DNA of 64,000 bases from Clostridiales bacterium. Lineage in GTDB: Bacteria > Bacillota > Clostridia > Oscillospirales > CAG-272. The notes under the pieces are model-generated. The model did no database searches. It had not been told where the DNA came from and was given only the letters and a program-made list of their open reading frames with translations. The stretch is from the NCBI GenBank assembly GCA_003150035.1, contig QALR01000018.1:151478-215477 (forward strand). The letters run 5' to 3'. The position numbers were made by a program, and so were the translations under genes. Positions 9,015-17,060 of the stretch are shown piece by piece. Within the stretch, counting starts at the first letter, position 1, and every line of letters begins with the position of its first letter.

Positions 9015-9044
9015 CTCTATAAAATTAAAAGGAGAAATTATATA

Positions 9045-9317
9045 ATGAGCAAAAAACAAGATGAGCAATCTGCCATTCCCCAGTCGCTCTTAAATGAGAT
9101 AAACAAGCTGTCCCCAGAAAAGCAAGATGCCATTCGTTTTTTAATTCAAAACATCGATATCGTGGAACAAATGTCAGAAAAGGACCCCACATTCGACTGT
9201 CATCTCAAGGAAATCCTGGAAAAGGCCAAGTCGGATGGTGATTACATATTCCAAGCACTGCTTCTCTATAAAATGATAAAAAATCAATCCCCAGAACCCG
9301 ATGACAAGGAAAAATAG
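9045..9317 (+). CDS. Small hypothetical protein, 90 residues
   Basis: Starts MSKKQDEQSAIPQSLLNEIN. The ATG at 9045 is chosen because AGGAGA lies just before it; an open frame continues upstream to 8955 without a ribosome binding site. The protein is charged and probably helical, with no membrane segment, signal peptide or family motif I recognise. It is divergent from the small HTH gene, so it may be that regulator's target or partner. Function unknown. Confidence 0.6.
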   Translation: MSKKQDEQSAIPQSLLNEINKLSPEKQDAIRFLIQNIDIVEQMSEKDPTFDCHLKEILEKAKSDGDYIFQALLLYKMIKNQSPEPDDKEK

Positions 9318-9386
9318 TGCAAAGTTTTTTCTCACATACGAAATTGCGGGAAAATTTCTGCGTTGCGCGCTTACCGCGGCGTTCTA

Positions 9387-9410
9387 AAAAGAGGACGAAG
9401 CTTCTCTTTT
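9387..9410 (+). terminator. Possible weak terminator after the 90-residue gene
   Basis: AAAAGAG (9387-9393) and CTCTTTT (9404-9410) form a 7-bp stem with a 10-nt loop that ends in a T run, between the small gene and the glyA promoters. Confidence 0.4.
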
Positions 9411-9414
9411 AGCG

Positions 9415-9444
9415 TTGCCATGTTTTATATGAATTTATTATAAT
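9415..9444 (+). promoter_or_regulatory. Upstream glyA promoter
   Basis: TTGCCA (9415-9420) and TATAAT (9439-9444) with an 18-bp spacer. It lies 32 bp before the second promoter. Confidence 0.55.
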
Positions 9445-9470
9445 TAAAAGGTAAATATGAGGATACCCCC

Positions 9471-9499
9471 TTGCGAGGGAATCTGATTTATGTTATAAT
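9471..9499 (+). promoter_or_regulatory. Downstream glyA promoter
   Basis: TTGCGA (9471-9476) and TATAAT (9494-9499) with a 17-bp spacer, giving a leader of about 48 nt to glyA. Confidence 0.65.
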
Positions 9500-9553
9500 A
9501 ATTTTATTATATGGTGAAAAATACAAAAGACATATAAGGGGCGGAGGTTAAAT

Positions 9554-10798
9554 ATGGCAGACGAAACCATCAGATTTATTACGGAGCATGACCGCGAGGT
9601 CGGCGAAGCAATGGCAGCGGAGCTTGCACGCCAGCGCCGCGGAATCGAGCTTATCGCTTCGGAAAACTTTGTTTCCGAGCCGGTCATGGCTGCAACGGGA
9701 AGCATTCTTACGAACAAATATGCCGAAGGATATCCCGGCAAGCGGTATTACGGCGGCTGCGAATGCGTCGATGTGGTGGAAAATATCGCGCGCGAGCGCG
9801 CTTGCAGGCTTTTCGGCGCCGAGCATGCAAATGTGCAGCCCCACAGCGGCGCACAGGCGAATATGGCGGTTTATTTCGCGCTTTTGAAGCCCGGCGACAC
9901 CGTGCTCGGCATGAACCTTGCACACGGCGGTCATCTGACGCACGGCTCGCCCGTCAACATGTCGGGCTCTTATTTCCATTTTGTTCCTTATGGAGTAGAT
10001 ACAAAAACGGGCCGCATCGATTATGATAAGCTGCGTGAAATTGCCCGTGAGTCAAAACCCAAGCTTATCGTCGCCGGTGCCTCCGCCTATCCGCGAATCA
10101 TCGATTTTGAAAAAATCGCGGCTGTCGCCAAAGAAGTCGGCGCATACTTCATGGTGGACATGGCACACATCGCCGGACTTGTTGCAGCGGGACTGCATCC
10201 AAATCCTGTCCCCTATGCCGACGTCGTCACCACCACCACGCACAAAACCCTGCGCGGTCCGCGCGGCGGTATGATCCTCTGCCGCGAGGAGCTCGCCAAG
10301 GCGATTGACAAAGCAATCTTCCCCGGCACACAAGGCGGTCCTCTCATGCACATCATTGCCGCCAAGGCAGTCTGCTTCGGCGAGGCACTTCGCCCCGAAT
10401 TCAAAACCTATCAGCAGCAGATCCTCAAAAACGCGAAGGCACTGGAAAGATCCCTGCTTGCAGAAGGATTTGACCTTGTTTCCGGCGGAACTGACAATCA
10501 CCTGCTGCTCGTCGACCTGCGTCCGATGGGGATTACAGGCAAGGAGCTTGAACACCGTCTTGATGAGGTTTATATCACCGTTAACAAAAACGCAATCCCG
10601 GACGATCCGCAAAGCCCGTTTATCACAAGCGGCATCCGCGTCGGCACACCCGCCGTCACGACAAGAGGCTTCGTAGAAGATGACCTTGCCGCAGTCGGGC
10701 ACCTCATCGGGCTGTGCGCCAAGGATTTTGAAAACAGCGCCGACGAGATTCGTGCGCAGGTAACGGCACTATGTGCGAAATATCCGCTTTACAGCTGA
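9554..10798 (+). CDS. glyA: Serine hydroxymethyltransferase
   Basis: PLP enzyme interconverting serine plus tetrahydrofolate with glycine plus 5,10-methylene-THF, the main entry of one-carbon units for purine and thymidylate synthesis. The 414 residues match the family length. Seen: [13 protein letters not shown] near the N terminus, [15 protein letters not shown], and the PLP-lysine motif [14 protein letters not shown] at about residue 226. The ATG follows GGAGG. It overlaps the next gene by 28 bp, so the two are translated from one transcript. Its one-carbon role links it to the purine operon further along. Confidence 0.97.
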   Translation: MADETIRFITEHDREVGEAMAAELARQRRGIELIASENFVSEPVMAATGSILTNKYAEGYPGKRYYGGCECVDVVENIARERACRLFGAEHANVQPHSGAQANMAVYFALLKPGDTVLGMNLAHGGHLTHGSPVNMSGSYFHFVPYGVDTKTGRIDYDKLREIARESKPKLIVAGASAYPRIIDFEKIAAVAKEVGAYFMVDMAHIAGLVAAGLHPNPVPYADVVTTTTHKTLRGPRGGMILCREELAKAIDKAIFPGTQGGPLMHIIAAKAVCFGEALRPEFKTYQQQILKNAKALERSLLAEGFDLVSGGTDNHLLLVDLRPMGITGKELEHRLDEVYITVNKNAIPDDPQSPFITSGIRVGTPAVTTRGFVEDDLAAVGHLIGLCAKDFENSADEIRAQVTALCAKYPLYS

Positions 10799-11307
10799 AA
10801 ATCCGGCAAAGCGCCGAGACACTTCTTTCCCGGTGCGCCGAAAATCACATCACCGTCGGCACGGCGGAAAGCTGCACGGGAGGGCTGATTGCGGCTGCCG
10901 TGACGGATATCCCCGGTGCGTCTTCCGTATTTTTGGGGGGAATTGTCTCTTATGATAACCGAGTCAAGCACGAGGTTCTGGGCGTAAAAGAGGAAACGCT
11001 GTGCGAGTTTGGCGCCGTATCCTCCGAGACGGCGGAAGAGATGGCGCTCGGCGCTGTTCGTGTCCTTGGGACCTCTCTTGCCGTCTCGGTGACAGGCATC
11101 GCCGGTCCCGGCGGCGGAACGCCGGAAAAGCCGGTCGGGACAGTCTGGCTTGCCGTGGCATCAAAAGATGGGCAGTTTGTCTGCCGTCACGAGCAATTTC
11201 GCGGAAGCCGGGACGAGATTCGAGCGCAAACAGTCGCATCCGCGCTTGATTTGCTGCTTTTTGCTGTCGAAAGCATCCGAAATCCGCAGTCTTTTAGCAT
11301 CGAATAG
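10771..11307 (+). CDS. pncC: CinA C-terminal-type nicotinamide-nucleotide amidohydrolase
   Basis: A 178-residue single-domain CinA/PncC protein that would deamidate NMN to NaMN in pyridine nucleotide recycling. Seen: [21 protein letters not shown] with the active-site serine, [17 protein letters not shown] with the conserved Tyr and Lys, and [16 protein letters not shown]. The N-terminal COG1058 domain of full-length CinA is absent, as in stand-alone PncC (YgaD) proteins. It starts inside glyA (28-bp overlap) with AGGTAA before the ATG. Confidence 0.9.
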   Translation: MCEISALQLKIRQSAETLLSRCAENHITVGTAESCTGGLIAAAVTDIPGASSVFLGGIVSYDNRVKHEVLGVKEETLCEFGAVSSETAEEMALGAVRVLGTSLAVSVTGIAGPGGGTPEKPVGTVWLAVASKDGQFVCRHEQFRGSRDEIRAQTVASALDLLLFAVESIRNPQSFSIE

Positions 11308-11313
11308 GCTTTT

Positions 11314-11334
11314 TGTGGAAAACTCTGTGGAAAA
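11314..11334 (+). repeat. Two direct copies of TGTGGAAAA before holA
   Basis: TGTGGAAAA occurs at 11314-11322 and 11326-11334, a 12-bp period. It differs by one base from the complement of the DnaA box TTATCCACA. No dnaA, dnaN or AT-rich unwinding region is nearby, so this is not an origin. It could be a DnaA-responsive site before a replication gene, or chance. Confidence 0.3.
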
Positions 11335-11395
11335 TGTTGAAAATTACAAATAATTCCATTTAACCCAACGACATCTATTTTTATAGGAGGCGGTT

Positions 11396-12502
11396 ATGCC
11401 GGAAAAGCAGAGCGGTCCCATGCAGGCGGAGGCGTTTTCCGCCGGAATTGACGGCGGAATTCACGGGGCTTTCGTCTTTTTTGGAGAAGAAGATTATTTA
11501 AAAAGCTTCTGCCGGGAAAAAATCTACCGCGCTGTGATGGCAGAAGGGATGGAGATTTTCAACTATTTTCCGATCTCTTTTTCTCCCGCGTCGGGCACAA
11601 AAGAGGCCGCATTGGACAAGCTTTCCGATGCGGTAGCCGCCATACCGATGATGCAGGACAAAAAGCTTATCGTCGTCACTGATCTTGCCCCTGCGGGGCT
11701 TTCAAAAGAGCTGTTGGAAAGCCTTTGCGAGGCGCTCTCCATGGCAAGCCATTCGGAGGATACCGTCCTCGTCCTAGATTGCCGGGCAGATGAACTTGTA
11801 GCGGACTACAAGCTCGAAGCAAGTCCCGTTTATAAAAAGCTTGCCGCCTGTGCGACAATGGTTCGCTTTGACCTTCTGACACGAGGGAAGCTCATGGCAT
11901 GGGCAAAACGCCGTTTCCGTGACGAGGGCGTTATTTTTCCCGATGAGGCGGCGGGACTGCTGTGCGATCTTGCCGCGGGTCGAATGATGAGCCTTTCCGG
12001 TGAAATTCAAAAGCTTCTTTGCTATGCGAAATTTGTAAAGGGTGGGAATCCACCGACGATAGACGAGACAGATGTAAAAAGAATCGCATCCGCTACGACA
12101 CCGGATGAAATCCCGTTTGCCATGCTCACGGCCGCGCAGAGCTTTCGGCTTTCTGAGATGCTAGCCGTCTTGGATACCGCCCGCGAGCAGCGGGAGGAGC
12201 CTGTTGCAGTTTTGGCAAAGCTTTCCCGCATTTATCTGGATATGCTTCTTATCAAAGCGGCAAGAGAGAGTGGAATGTCTTCTTCGGAGATGGCAAAAGC
12301 GCTGAAAATGAAAGAGTTCCGTGTCGGGAAATATGTAGCCGCCCTCTCAAAAGTCCCGATGCGCGTTATAGAGAACGCCGTTCGGCTCGCCTATGAAACG
12401 GACAAACGCCTCAAAAGTCAGCCTTCCGACCCATGGGTGCTGCTCGATAAAATGATTGTGGAAATTTACGCGCCAAAATCGCTGCGTGTTTCCGAAGGAT
12501 AG
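11396..12502 (+). CDS. holA: DNA polymerase III delta subunit
   Basis: A 368-residue clamp-loader subunit that opens the beta sliding clamp. The N-terminal AAA+-like segment shows HGAFVFFGEEDYLKSFCREK, PMMQDKKLIVVTDL and LVLDCRADEL. The middle and C-terminal helical domains follow, with FAMLTAAQSFRLSEMLAVLD and YLDMLLIKAARESGMSSSEMA, typical of HolA/YqeN. It lacks a working Walker A, as expected for delta. The ATG follows AGGAGG. An 80-bp gap without a terminator leads to rnmV. Confidence 0.92.
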   Translation: MPEKQSGPMQAEAFSAGIDGGIHGAFVFFGEEDYLKSFCREKIYRAVMAEGMEIFNYFPISFSPASGTKEAALDKLSDAVAAIPMMQDKKLIVVTDLAPAGLSKELLESLCEALSMASHSEDTVLVLDCRADELVADYKLEASPVYKKLAACATMVRFDLLTRGKLMAWAKRRFRDEGVIFPDEAAGLLCDLAAGRMMSLSGEIQKLLCYAKFVKGGNPPTIDETDVKRIASATTPDEIPFAMLTAAQSFRLSEMLAVLDTAREQREEPVAVLAKLSRIYLDMLLIKAARESGMSSSEMAKALKMKEFRVGKYVAALSKVPMRVIENAVRLAYETDKRLKSQPSDPWVLLDKMIVEIYAPKSLRVSEG

Positions 12503-12582
12503 GCGAGGAAGAAAACCCTTGTCCGCGCATCAGACATCGCCCCCGCCCTCGTCTCGATGCGGAAAGAGAGGATACATCTATC

Positions 12583-13185
12583 ATGCTTGTCATTTCCAAG
12601 CCTATTATCGTAGAAGGAAAATACGATAAAATCAAGCTTTCCTCCATCGTAAAAGCCCATATTATCACAACAGATGGCTTCGGAATTTTCTCAGCAGCCG
12701 AAAAAACCGCCTTAATCCGCCGGATAGCGGAAAAGACGGGCGCCATCATCCTGACCGACAGCGACGGAGCAGGACTTGTCATCCGCAACTATCTGAAAAG
12801 CAAAATTCCGGCAGATAAACTCATCCACCTGTATATTCCACAGATCAAGGGGCGGGAAAAACGAAAAAGCGCGCCCTCAAAAGAAGGCTATCTCGGCGTG
12901 GAGGGCACTGGAAAAGAGGCGCTTGAAAAGCTGCTCATGCCATTCGCCGATGGAAAAGAACCACCCGTACAGATGGCGCTTACAAAATCCGATTTTTATG
13001 CGCTCGGTCTTTCCGGAGGGGCAGACAGCGCCGCACTGCGTGCGGCGCTGGAGGCGGAGCTTGACCTGCCGACAAATCTATCCGCAAACTCTCTGCTTGC
13101 TGCGGTAAATCTGTTGATTTCAGAAAATGAATTTACCGCGGCGCTAAAAAAAGCAAGAAAACATCTGGAAACGGAGGAATCATAG
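12583..13185 (+). CDS. rnmV: Ribonuclease M5 (Toprim domain)
   Basis: A 200-residue enzyme that matures the ends of 5S rRNA precursors in Firmicutes. The Toprim motifs are clear: the glutamate in PIIVEGKYDKIKLSS and the DxD-type ILTDSDGAG. A DUF4093-type C-terminal domain follows (EGYLGVEGTGKEALEKLL). Length and order match RNase M5. The TAG stop lies 2 bp before the next start, so the gene is coupled to the GtrA-family gene. Confidence 0.92.
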   Translation: MLVISKPIIVEGKYDKIKLSSIVKAHIITTDGFGIFSAAEKTALIRRIAEKTGAIILTDSDGAGLVIRNYLKSKIPADKLIHLYIPQIKGREKRKSAPSKEGYLGVEGTGKEALEKLLMPFADGKEPPVQMALTKSDFYALGLSGGADSAALRAALEAELDLPTNLSANSLLAAVNLLISENEFTAALKKARKHLETEES

Positions 13186-13187
13186 CC

Positions 13188-13733
13188 TTGGCAAATCCCG
13201 AAAAAAAACAGGAAACCGGTGGAGCGCTTGTCAGGTTTTTTCATAAAATCATAGACGCCGTGCTAAATTTTCTGCATCTCTCCAAATATAAAGAGCAAAT
13301 CATGTATCTTGTCGTCGGCGGCGGCACCACCGCGATCGACTGGATTGTATTTACCTTGCTCGTTTTTTTCCTTCCGGATTTATCCTCTCTTCCGTTTTTT
13401 GACCGATTTCCCAACGCCATTGAATATACCGCCGCCTGGATCGCCGCCGTTCTATTTGCCTTCTGGGCAAGCAAATATTTCGTATTTGAATCGGCGAAAA
13501 AGGAAGGGACCGTACAGTTTTTTAAATTTGTCGCATCCCGCGTGCTCACGCTGCTTCTTTCCTTGGCAGGAGATTTTTTTCTTACCGGAATTTTGGAAAT
13601 CAACGAATTTCTTGCCAAGCTTATTATATCGGTTCTGGTCGTCGTGATTAACTATATCACAAGTAAACTGTTTGTTTTCAACAAAAAACAGGAAAAAGGA
13701 GAGTCCTCTCATGACAAAGAACCCCATTTGTGA
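13188..13733 (+). CDS. GtrA-family membrane protein
   Basis: A 181-residue protein with four hydrophobic helices. Seen: YLVVGGGTTAIDWIVFTLLV (helix 1), an ATPlike second helix with WIAAVLFAFWASKYFVF, RVLTLLLSLAGDFFLTGI, and IISVLVVVINYITSKLFVF, which is the usual GtrA ending. GtrA proteins are proposed to flip or accommodate undecaprenyl-linked sugars in cell-surface glycosylation. The start is TTG at 13188 with GGAGG about 10 nt upstream. It overlaps mrnC by 23 bp. The mixed context of RNases around it is probably incidental operon packing. Confidence 0.85.
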   Translation: MANPEKKQETGGALVRFFHKIIDAVLNFLHLSKYKEQIMYLVVGGGTTAIDWIVFTLLVFFLPDLSSLPFFDRFPNAIEYTAAWIAAVLFAFWASKYFVFESAKKEGTVQFFKFVASRVLTLLLSLAGDFFLTGILEINEFLAKLIISVLVVVINYITSKLFVFNKKQEKGESSHDKEPHL

Positions 13734-14133
13734 ATATAACGGAGCGACTCTCGCCTATATTGGCGATGCTGTCATTGAGCTTCTCATTCGGGAAGCGCTT
13801 GTCGCCTCCGGGATCTGCGATGCCGGCAGGCTTTCGGCGCAAGCCCAAAAGCTAGTTTGCGCAAAAGTGCAAAGCGACATTGCCGAACGCTTGCAGGAGT
13901 CTTTTACCGCAGAAGAAGAAGCGGCCTATCGTCTCGGACGCAATCATCATGCGTCTAATAGACCAAAGAGCGCTACCGCAGCGGAATACAGCCGGGCAAC
14001 GGGACTGGAAGCGGTGTTCGGCTATTTGCACATAACCGGAGAAAGAGAAAGGCTTCTTGTTCTCTTTGAGACAGCGTATCAGCCTCTTCTGAATACAAGA
14101 GCGGCACATGATGATTTCATCTCGTTATTATAA
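13711..14133 (+). CDS. mrnC: Mini-ribonuclease 3
   Basis: A 140-residue RNase III catalytic-domain protein lacking a dsRNA-binding domain, used in 23S rRNA maturation in Firmicutes. Seen: ATLAYIGDAVIELLIREAL with the catalytic aspartate, RNHHASNRPKSATAAEYSRATGLEAVFGYLH with the conserved E/AVFGYL segment. The ATG at 13711 is inside the end of the GtrA gene and has AAAGGAGAG upstream; an in-frame upstream ATG at 13672 lacks one. It lies two genes after RNase M5, so two rRNA-processing enzymes share the transcript. Confidence 0.92.
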   Translation: MTKNPICEYNGATLAYIGDAVIELLIREALVASGICDAGRLSAQAQKLVCAKVQSDIAERLQESFTAEEEAAYRLGRNHHASNRPKSATAAEYSRATGLEAVFGYLHITGERERLLVLFETAYQPLLNTRAAHDDFISLL

Positions 14134-14212
14134 ATTTTTTCATAATCATTAAAAAAATTACAATTTTATCACAATTCCGCTATTTTTGTGTACTTTTTAT
14201 TTCAAAAACATA

Positions 14213-14242
14213 TTGACATATGACTCAAAGCTGTGCTAAAAT
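14213..14242 (+). promoter_or_regulatory. Promoter for XRE-type regulator
   Basis: TTGACA (14213-14218) and TAAAAT (14237-14242) with an 18-bp spacer, in the AT-rich 150-bp gap after mrnC. Confidence 0.65.
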
Positions 14243-14283
14243 AAAAGAAGAAAATATATAATTTTACGTTAGGAGACAAAAAA

Positions 14284-14625
14284 ATGAAGTACGACGCGAA
14301 TATGGTCATCCCAACCAAAGAAGAAATCAGAGAGTACAAGGAAACGCTTGCCGACAATCTTGTTGCTCTGCGCAAGATGCTCTATCTTTCTCAGACGGAA
14401 TTTGGCAACAGAACCGGAATTTCCCGTATTCGTCTTTCCATGATTGAATGCGGCAAGTATGAAATGACATGGTCTCAGTTTACCTCTATCCTTTTTGTTT
14501 TCTTCATGAACCGCAGCACAAAGCAGATCATCTTCAGAAAAAAGCTGTTTCCGGATAAGCTTTTTGCTTATTTGCAGTGCAAGCATGTGGATGAGGACCT
14601 TGACGGATTTTACAAGGTGATTTGA
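14284..14625 (+). CDS. XRE-family helix-turn-helix regulator
   Basis: A 113-residue protein with an HTH domain at about residues 18-70: LADNLVALRKMLYLSQTEFG, then GISRIRLSMIECGKYEMTWSQ. The C-terminal 40 residues (RKKLFPDKLFAYLQC and on) have no family I know. It is monocistronic, with its own promoter and a strong terminator. RBS TTAGGAGAC lies before the ATG. Its target is unknown. Confidence 0.8.
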   Translation: MKYDANMVIPTKEEIREYKETLADNLVALRKMLYLSQTEFGNRTGISRIRLSMIECGKYEMTWSQFTSILFVFFMNRSTKQIIFRKKLFPDKLFAYLQCKHVDEDLDGFYKVI

Positions 14626-14649
14626 TCCGGAGCTATTCCTACATAACGT

Positions 14650-14690
14650 AAAAGGAGATGATTTGAAATTCAAATCATCTCCTTTTTATT
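14650..14690. terminator. Strong intrinsic terminator (18-bp arms)
   Basis: Perfect 18-bp inverted arms at 14650-14667 and 14669-14686, A-rich on the left and T-rich on the right, so it can serve the XRE gene (plus) and the DUF896 gene (minus), which converge here. Confidence 0.9.
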
Positions 14691-14708
14691 TGAAAGCTTT
14701 TGCGATTT

Positions 14709-14912
14709 TCACTCTGTTTTCTTCTTCAGCTTCCGAATATCCCCCTCCGGCGTTTCTATATAGGTGTTTTCAAGCTGTGCCATAAAATTTCTTCGGAATG
14801 CGGCGCGAAACTCTTCACGTAACCGCTGCTGTTCCTTCTTCTCTTCATCGGTCAAGCCCTCTGCTTTTTCTTTTCTGGCAAGCTCGCTTAATCTGTCCGT
14901 TCTCTCGCTCAA
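14709..14912 (-). CDS. DUF896 (YnzC-type) small protein
   Basis: A 67-residue protein starting MSERTDRLSELARKEKAEGL. The signature is INeLA-type ISELARK...GLTDEEKKEQQRLREEF, which is the DUF896 motif of B. subtilis YnzC, a small three-helix protein of unknown role linked to the SOS region in Bacillus. The start is TTG at 14912, with AAGGAG upstream. The neighbouring serine-hydrolase transcript begins divergently at about 14997. Confidence 0.88.
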   Translation of the reverse strand: MSERTDRLSELARKEKAEGLTDEEKKEQQRLREEFRAAFRRNFMAQLENTYIETPEGDIRKLKKKTE

Positions 14913-14961
14913 AATTTTCTCCTTTCTCCGCGACTTGAAGGCTCCGGTTATCCTGTTTGTC

Positions 14962-14990
14962 TTGATTTTATTTTCTATCTTTCATATAAT
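14962..14990 (+). promoter_or_regulatory. Promoter for the serine hydrolase gene
   Basis: TTGATT (14962-14967) and TATAAT (14985-14990) with a 17-bp spacer. A start near 14997 excludes the long upstream extension of the reading frame and supports the ATG at 15112. Confidence 0.7.
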
Positions 14991-15111
14991 AATAGTAACC
15001 GCGCCGCAGCAGCAAGCAATAAGCTGTGCCGGGTCTTATTTTCAAAAAAAGGCGCCGGACGCTGTTTTTCAAGCATATTATACCACATTACAGGCAAAAA
15101 AGGAAGATGCT

Positions 15112-16851
15112 ATGGATATTATCATGTATAAAAAGGCGCTAGACTATCTCTCCGGTCTATACGGAAGCAGAGAGTCCCTCCGCGTCCTCCCTAAAAAATA
15201 TAAGAAGCCGGCTTCTCCCGTTCATTCTCCTGTTCTTTATCCGTTTGAAAGAGCCGCCCCCGAATCCGTCGGCATTCGCACGGAGAAAATCCTGGCGTTC
15301 TTAGATGAGCTTTTGGCAACGCCGGAGCTTCGTCCGCATTTGCTCATGATAGCTAAGGACGATAAAATTATATGCGAATGCGAATTTTATCCTTACCGCG
15401 CGGATATTTGGCATATCGGACATTCTCTTTGCAAAAGCATCACCGGACTTGCCGTAGGTCTTCTTGTGGACGACGGTATCCTGTCGCTCGACGACAAAAT
15501 CACGGATCTCTTTGCCAAACGTGCTTTCAGCATCGATTTTGCAAGGCAAAAAGATATCACCATCCGCCATTTGCTCACCATGAGTGCCGGCGTTGCCTTC
15601 AACGAGCTCGGCAGCGTCACCTATGAGGACTGGGCAGAGGGCTTTTTCAGCGCCGGCGTAAAATTTTCTCCCGGCACACAGTTTATGTACAACAGCATGA
15701 ACTCCTATATGCTGTCCGCCGCCATTCGCGAGGTGACAGGGCGGGATATGTTCGAGCTTTTATCGGAGCGCATCTTCTCCCCGATGGGGATTTCCGAGAT
15801 TTTTTGGGAGACCTGTCCCCGCGGCATCACCAAGGGCGGTTGGGGACTTTATATGAAAATAGAGGATCTTATGAAATTCGGCAAGCTGTTTCTGGACGGC
15901 GGGATCTGGATGGGAAAGCGGCTGATTTCAGAGGAATGGCTCGCAGCATCCACAGCCAAGCAGATCGATTCCTCGCCCGCCATGAACGACTACGGCTATG
16001 GCTATCACATCTGGCGCAGCGTTCGAAATGGCTCTTATCAATTCAATGGGATGCTTGGACAAAATCTTATCATTTTCCCAGACATTCGAATGGTTATCGG
16101 AACCTATTGCGGCAATGCGGAATTTTTTCCGAAATCCAAATATGTCTCTCTTATCGGAAAATATTTTGGAAACGGATTCCGTCCGGAGAGGGTCGGCAAG
16201 CCGTCCCGAAAAACCGCCGCCGAGCTAGACGCCATGCAAAAAACGCTCCGTCTGCCTCCGGTGACTTCCCGCACAGAAAAAAACGTTCAGATGGGGCTTT
16301 TGTCACGTATTGTCGGAAAGCGATATGAGATAAATGCGAAAAACACATCTCTTCTTCCGGTCGTGCCTGGCGTTATGCAGAACTGCTTCTCAGAAGGTAT
16401 TCAAAGCATTTCCTTTTTGATGGGCGGCGGGACCGTCACAGCCATGTTTGAAAGGCAGAGCGGTCGCGTGCCGGTACCGTTTGCCGTCGATGGAAGCGCC
16501 ACATACTTTGAGCTCCATGAGAACGGCGAAACCTTTTCCGTCGCAGCCACCGGAAAAATGACAAAAAACGAAGACGACATCCCGGTATTCAAGCTCTCCC
16601 TCTATTTTCTGGAAATGACAAGCGTCCGGCATGTCAAGATTTTTTTCCATCATACAAAAATCACCGTGCGCTTTACCGAAGAACCGGACGGTGAGGCGCT
16701 TGCCGACGGCTTCCGGCCGCTGTTCGAAGAGCTTCTCGCAAAAAACAAGATGGTAAAGCTTCTTGCCTCCAAAGCGGACGGCGGGCTTCTTGCCTACAAC
16801 ATGGAAAAGCTTTTCTCCCCGGAATATACCGCCACCGAAACCGCTTTATAG
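15112..16851 (+). CDS. Serine hydrolase, class C beta-lactamase/penicillin-binding-protein-like
   Basis: A protein of 579 residues. Residues about 50-380 form a class C beta-lactamase-like domain with the nucleophile motif SLCK (Ser105, Lys108), Tyr-Asn-Ser at about 202-204 and surrounding YGYGYHIWRS and GMLGQNLIIFPD. The C-terminal 200 residues have no motif I recognise. No signal peptide is visible, so it is probably cytoplasmic; esterase or peptide-hydrolase activity is more likely than antibiotic resistance. The frame stays open to 14764, but that part overlaps the DUF896 gene on the other strand and lies before the promoter, so the ATG at 15112 with AAGGAAG was chosen. Confidence 0.85.
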   Translation: MDIIMYKKALDYLSGLYGSRESLRVLPKKYKKPASPVHSPVLYPFERAAPESVGIRTEKILAFLDELLATPELRPHLLMIAKDDKIICECEFYPYRADIWHIGHSLCKSITGLAVGLLVDDGILSLDDKITDLFAKRAFSIDFARQKDITIRHLLTMSAGVAFNELGSVTYEDWAEGFFSAGVKFSPGTQFMYNSMNSYMLSAAIREVTGRDMFELLSERIFSPMGISEIFWETCPRGITKGGWGLYMKIEDLMKFGKLFLDGGIWMGKRLISEEWLAASTAKQIDSSPAMNDYGYGYHIWRSVRNGSYQFNGMLGQNLIIFPDIRMVIGTYCGNAEFFPKSKYVSLIGKYFGNGFRPERVGKPSRKTAAELDAMQKTLRLPPVTSRTEKNVQMGLLSRIVGKRYEINAKNTSLLPVVPGVMQNCFSEGIQSISFLMGGGTVTAMFERQSGRVPVPFAVDGSATYFELHENGETFSVAATGKMTKNEDDIPVFKLSLYFLEMTSVRHVKIFFHHTKITVRFTEEPDGEALADGFRPLFEELLAKNKMVKLLASKADGGLLAYNMEKLFSPEYTATETAL

Positions 16852-16867
16852 CTTAAAGGGGATGTTC

Positions 16868-16893
16868 CCCGCCGCTCCGGCGGCGGGTTCCTT
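16868..16893 (+). terminator. GC-rich terminator after the serine hydrolase
   Basis: CCCGCCGC (16868-16875) and GCGGCGGG (16880-16887) form an 8-bp stem with a 4-nt loop followed by TTCCTTTTC. Confidence 0.75.
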
Positions 16894-16912
16894 TTCGCAT
16901 TTGGAGGGATAC

Positions 16913-16945
16913 GGGGCCTCGGCTGAAAACCAAGGCCCCTTTTCT
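16913..16945 (+). terminator. Second hairpin in the serine hydrolase-purL gap
   Basis: GGGGCCT (16913-16919) pairs with AGGCCCC (16933-16939), followed by TTTTCT. It probably backs up the preceding terminator. Confidence 0.55.
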
Positions 16946-17021
16946 GGTCCTTGCCACACTACAGACGGGACATGTCTTTAGCGCAAAAAAATATCAGAGC
17001 CTATCGTATCCCGACAACATC

Positions 17022-17060
17022 AAAAAAGGGCCCTTCGATATACGAAGGACCCCTTTTTTA
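17022..17060. terminator. Bidirectional terminator at the end of the purine operon
   Basis: A-rich left side, GGGCCCTTCG (17028-17037), loop ATATA-type, CGAAGGACCCC and T-rich right side; one mismatch in the stem. It can stop the twelve-gene purine transcript (minus) and transcription from the serine hydrolase (plus). Confidence 0.8.

Noticed and set aside
11308..11395. Possible replication origin near the TGTGGAAAA repeats.
   Set aside because: No dnaA or dnaN, no cluster of boxes and no AT-rich unwinding element; only two near-consensus copies.
14764..15111. A long upstream extension of the serine hydrolase reading frame.
   Set aside because: It overlaps the DUF896 gene on the other strand and lies ahead of a TTGATT-17-TATAAT promoter; the ATG at 15112 has a ribosome site.
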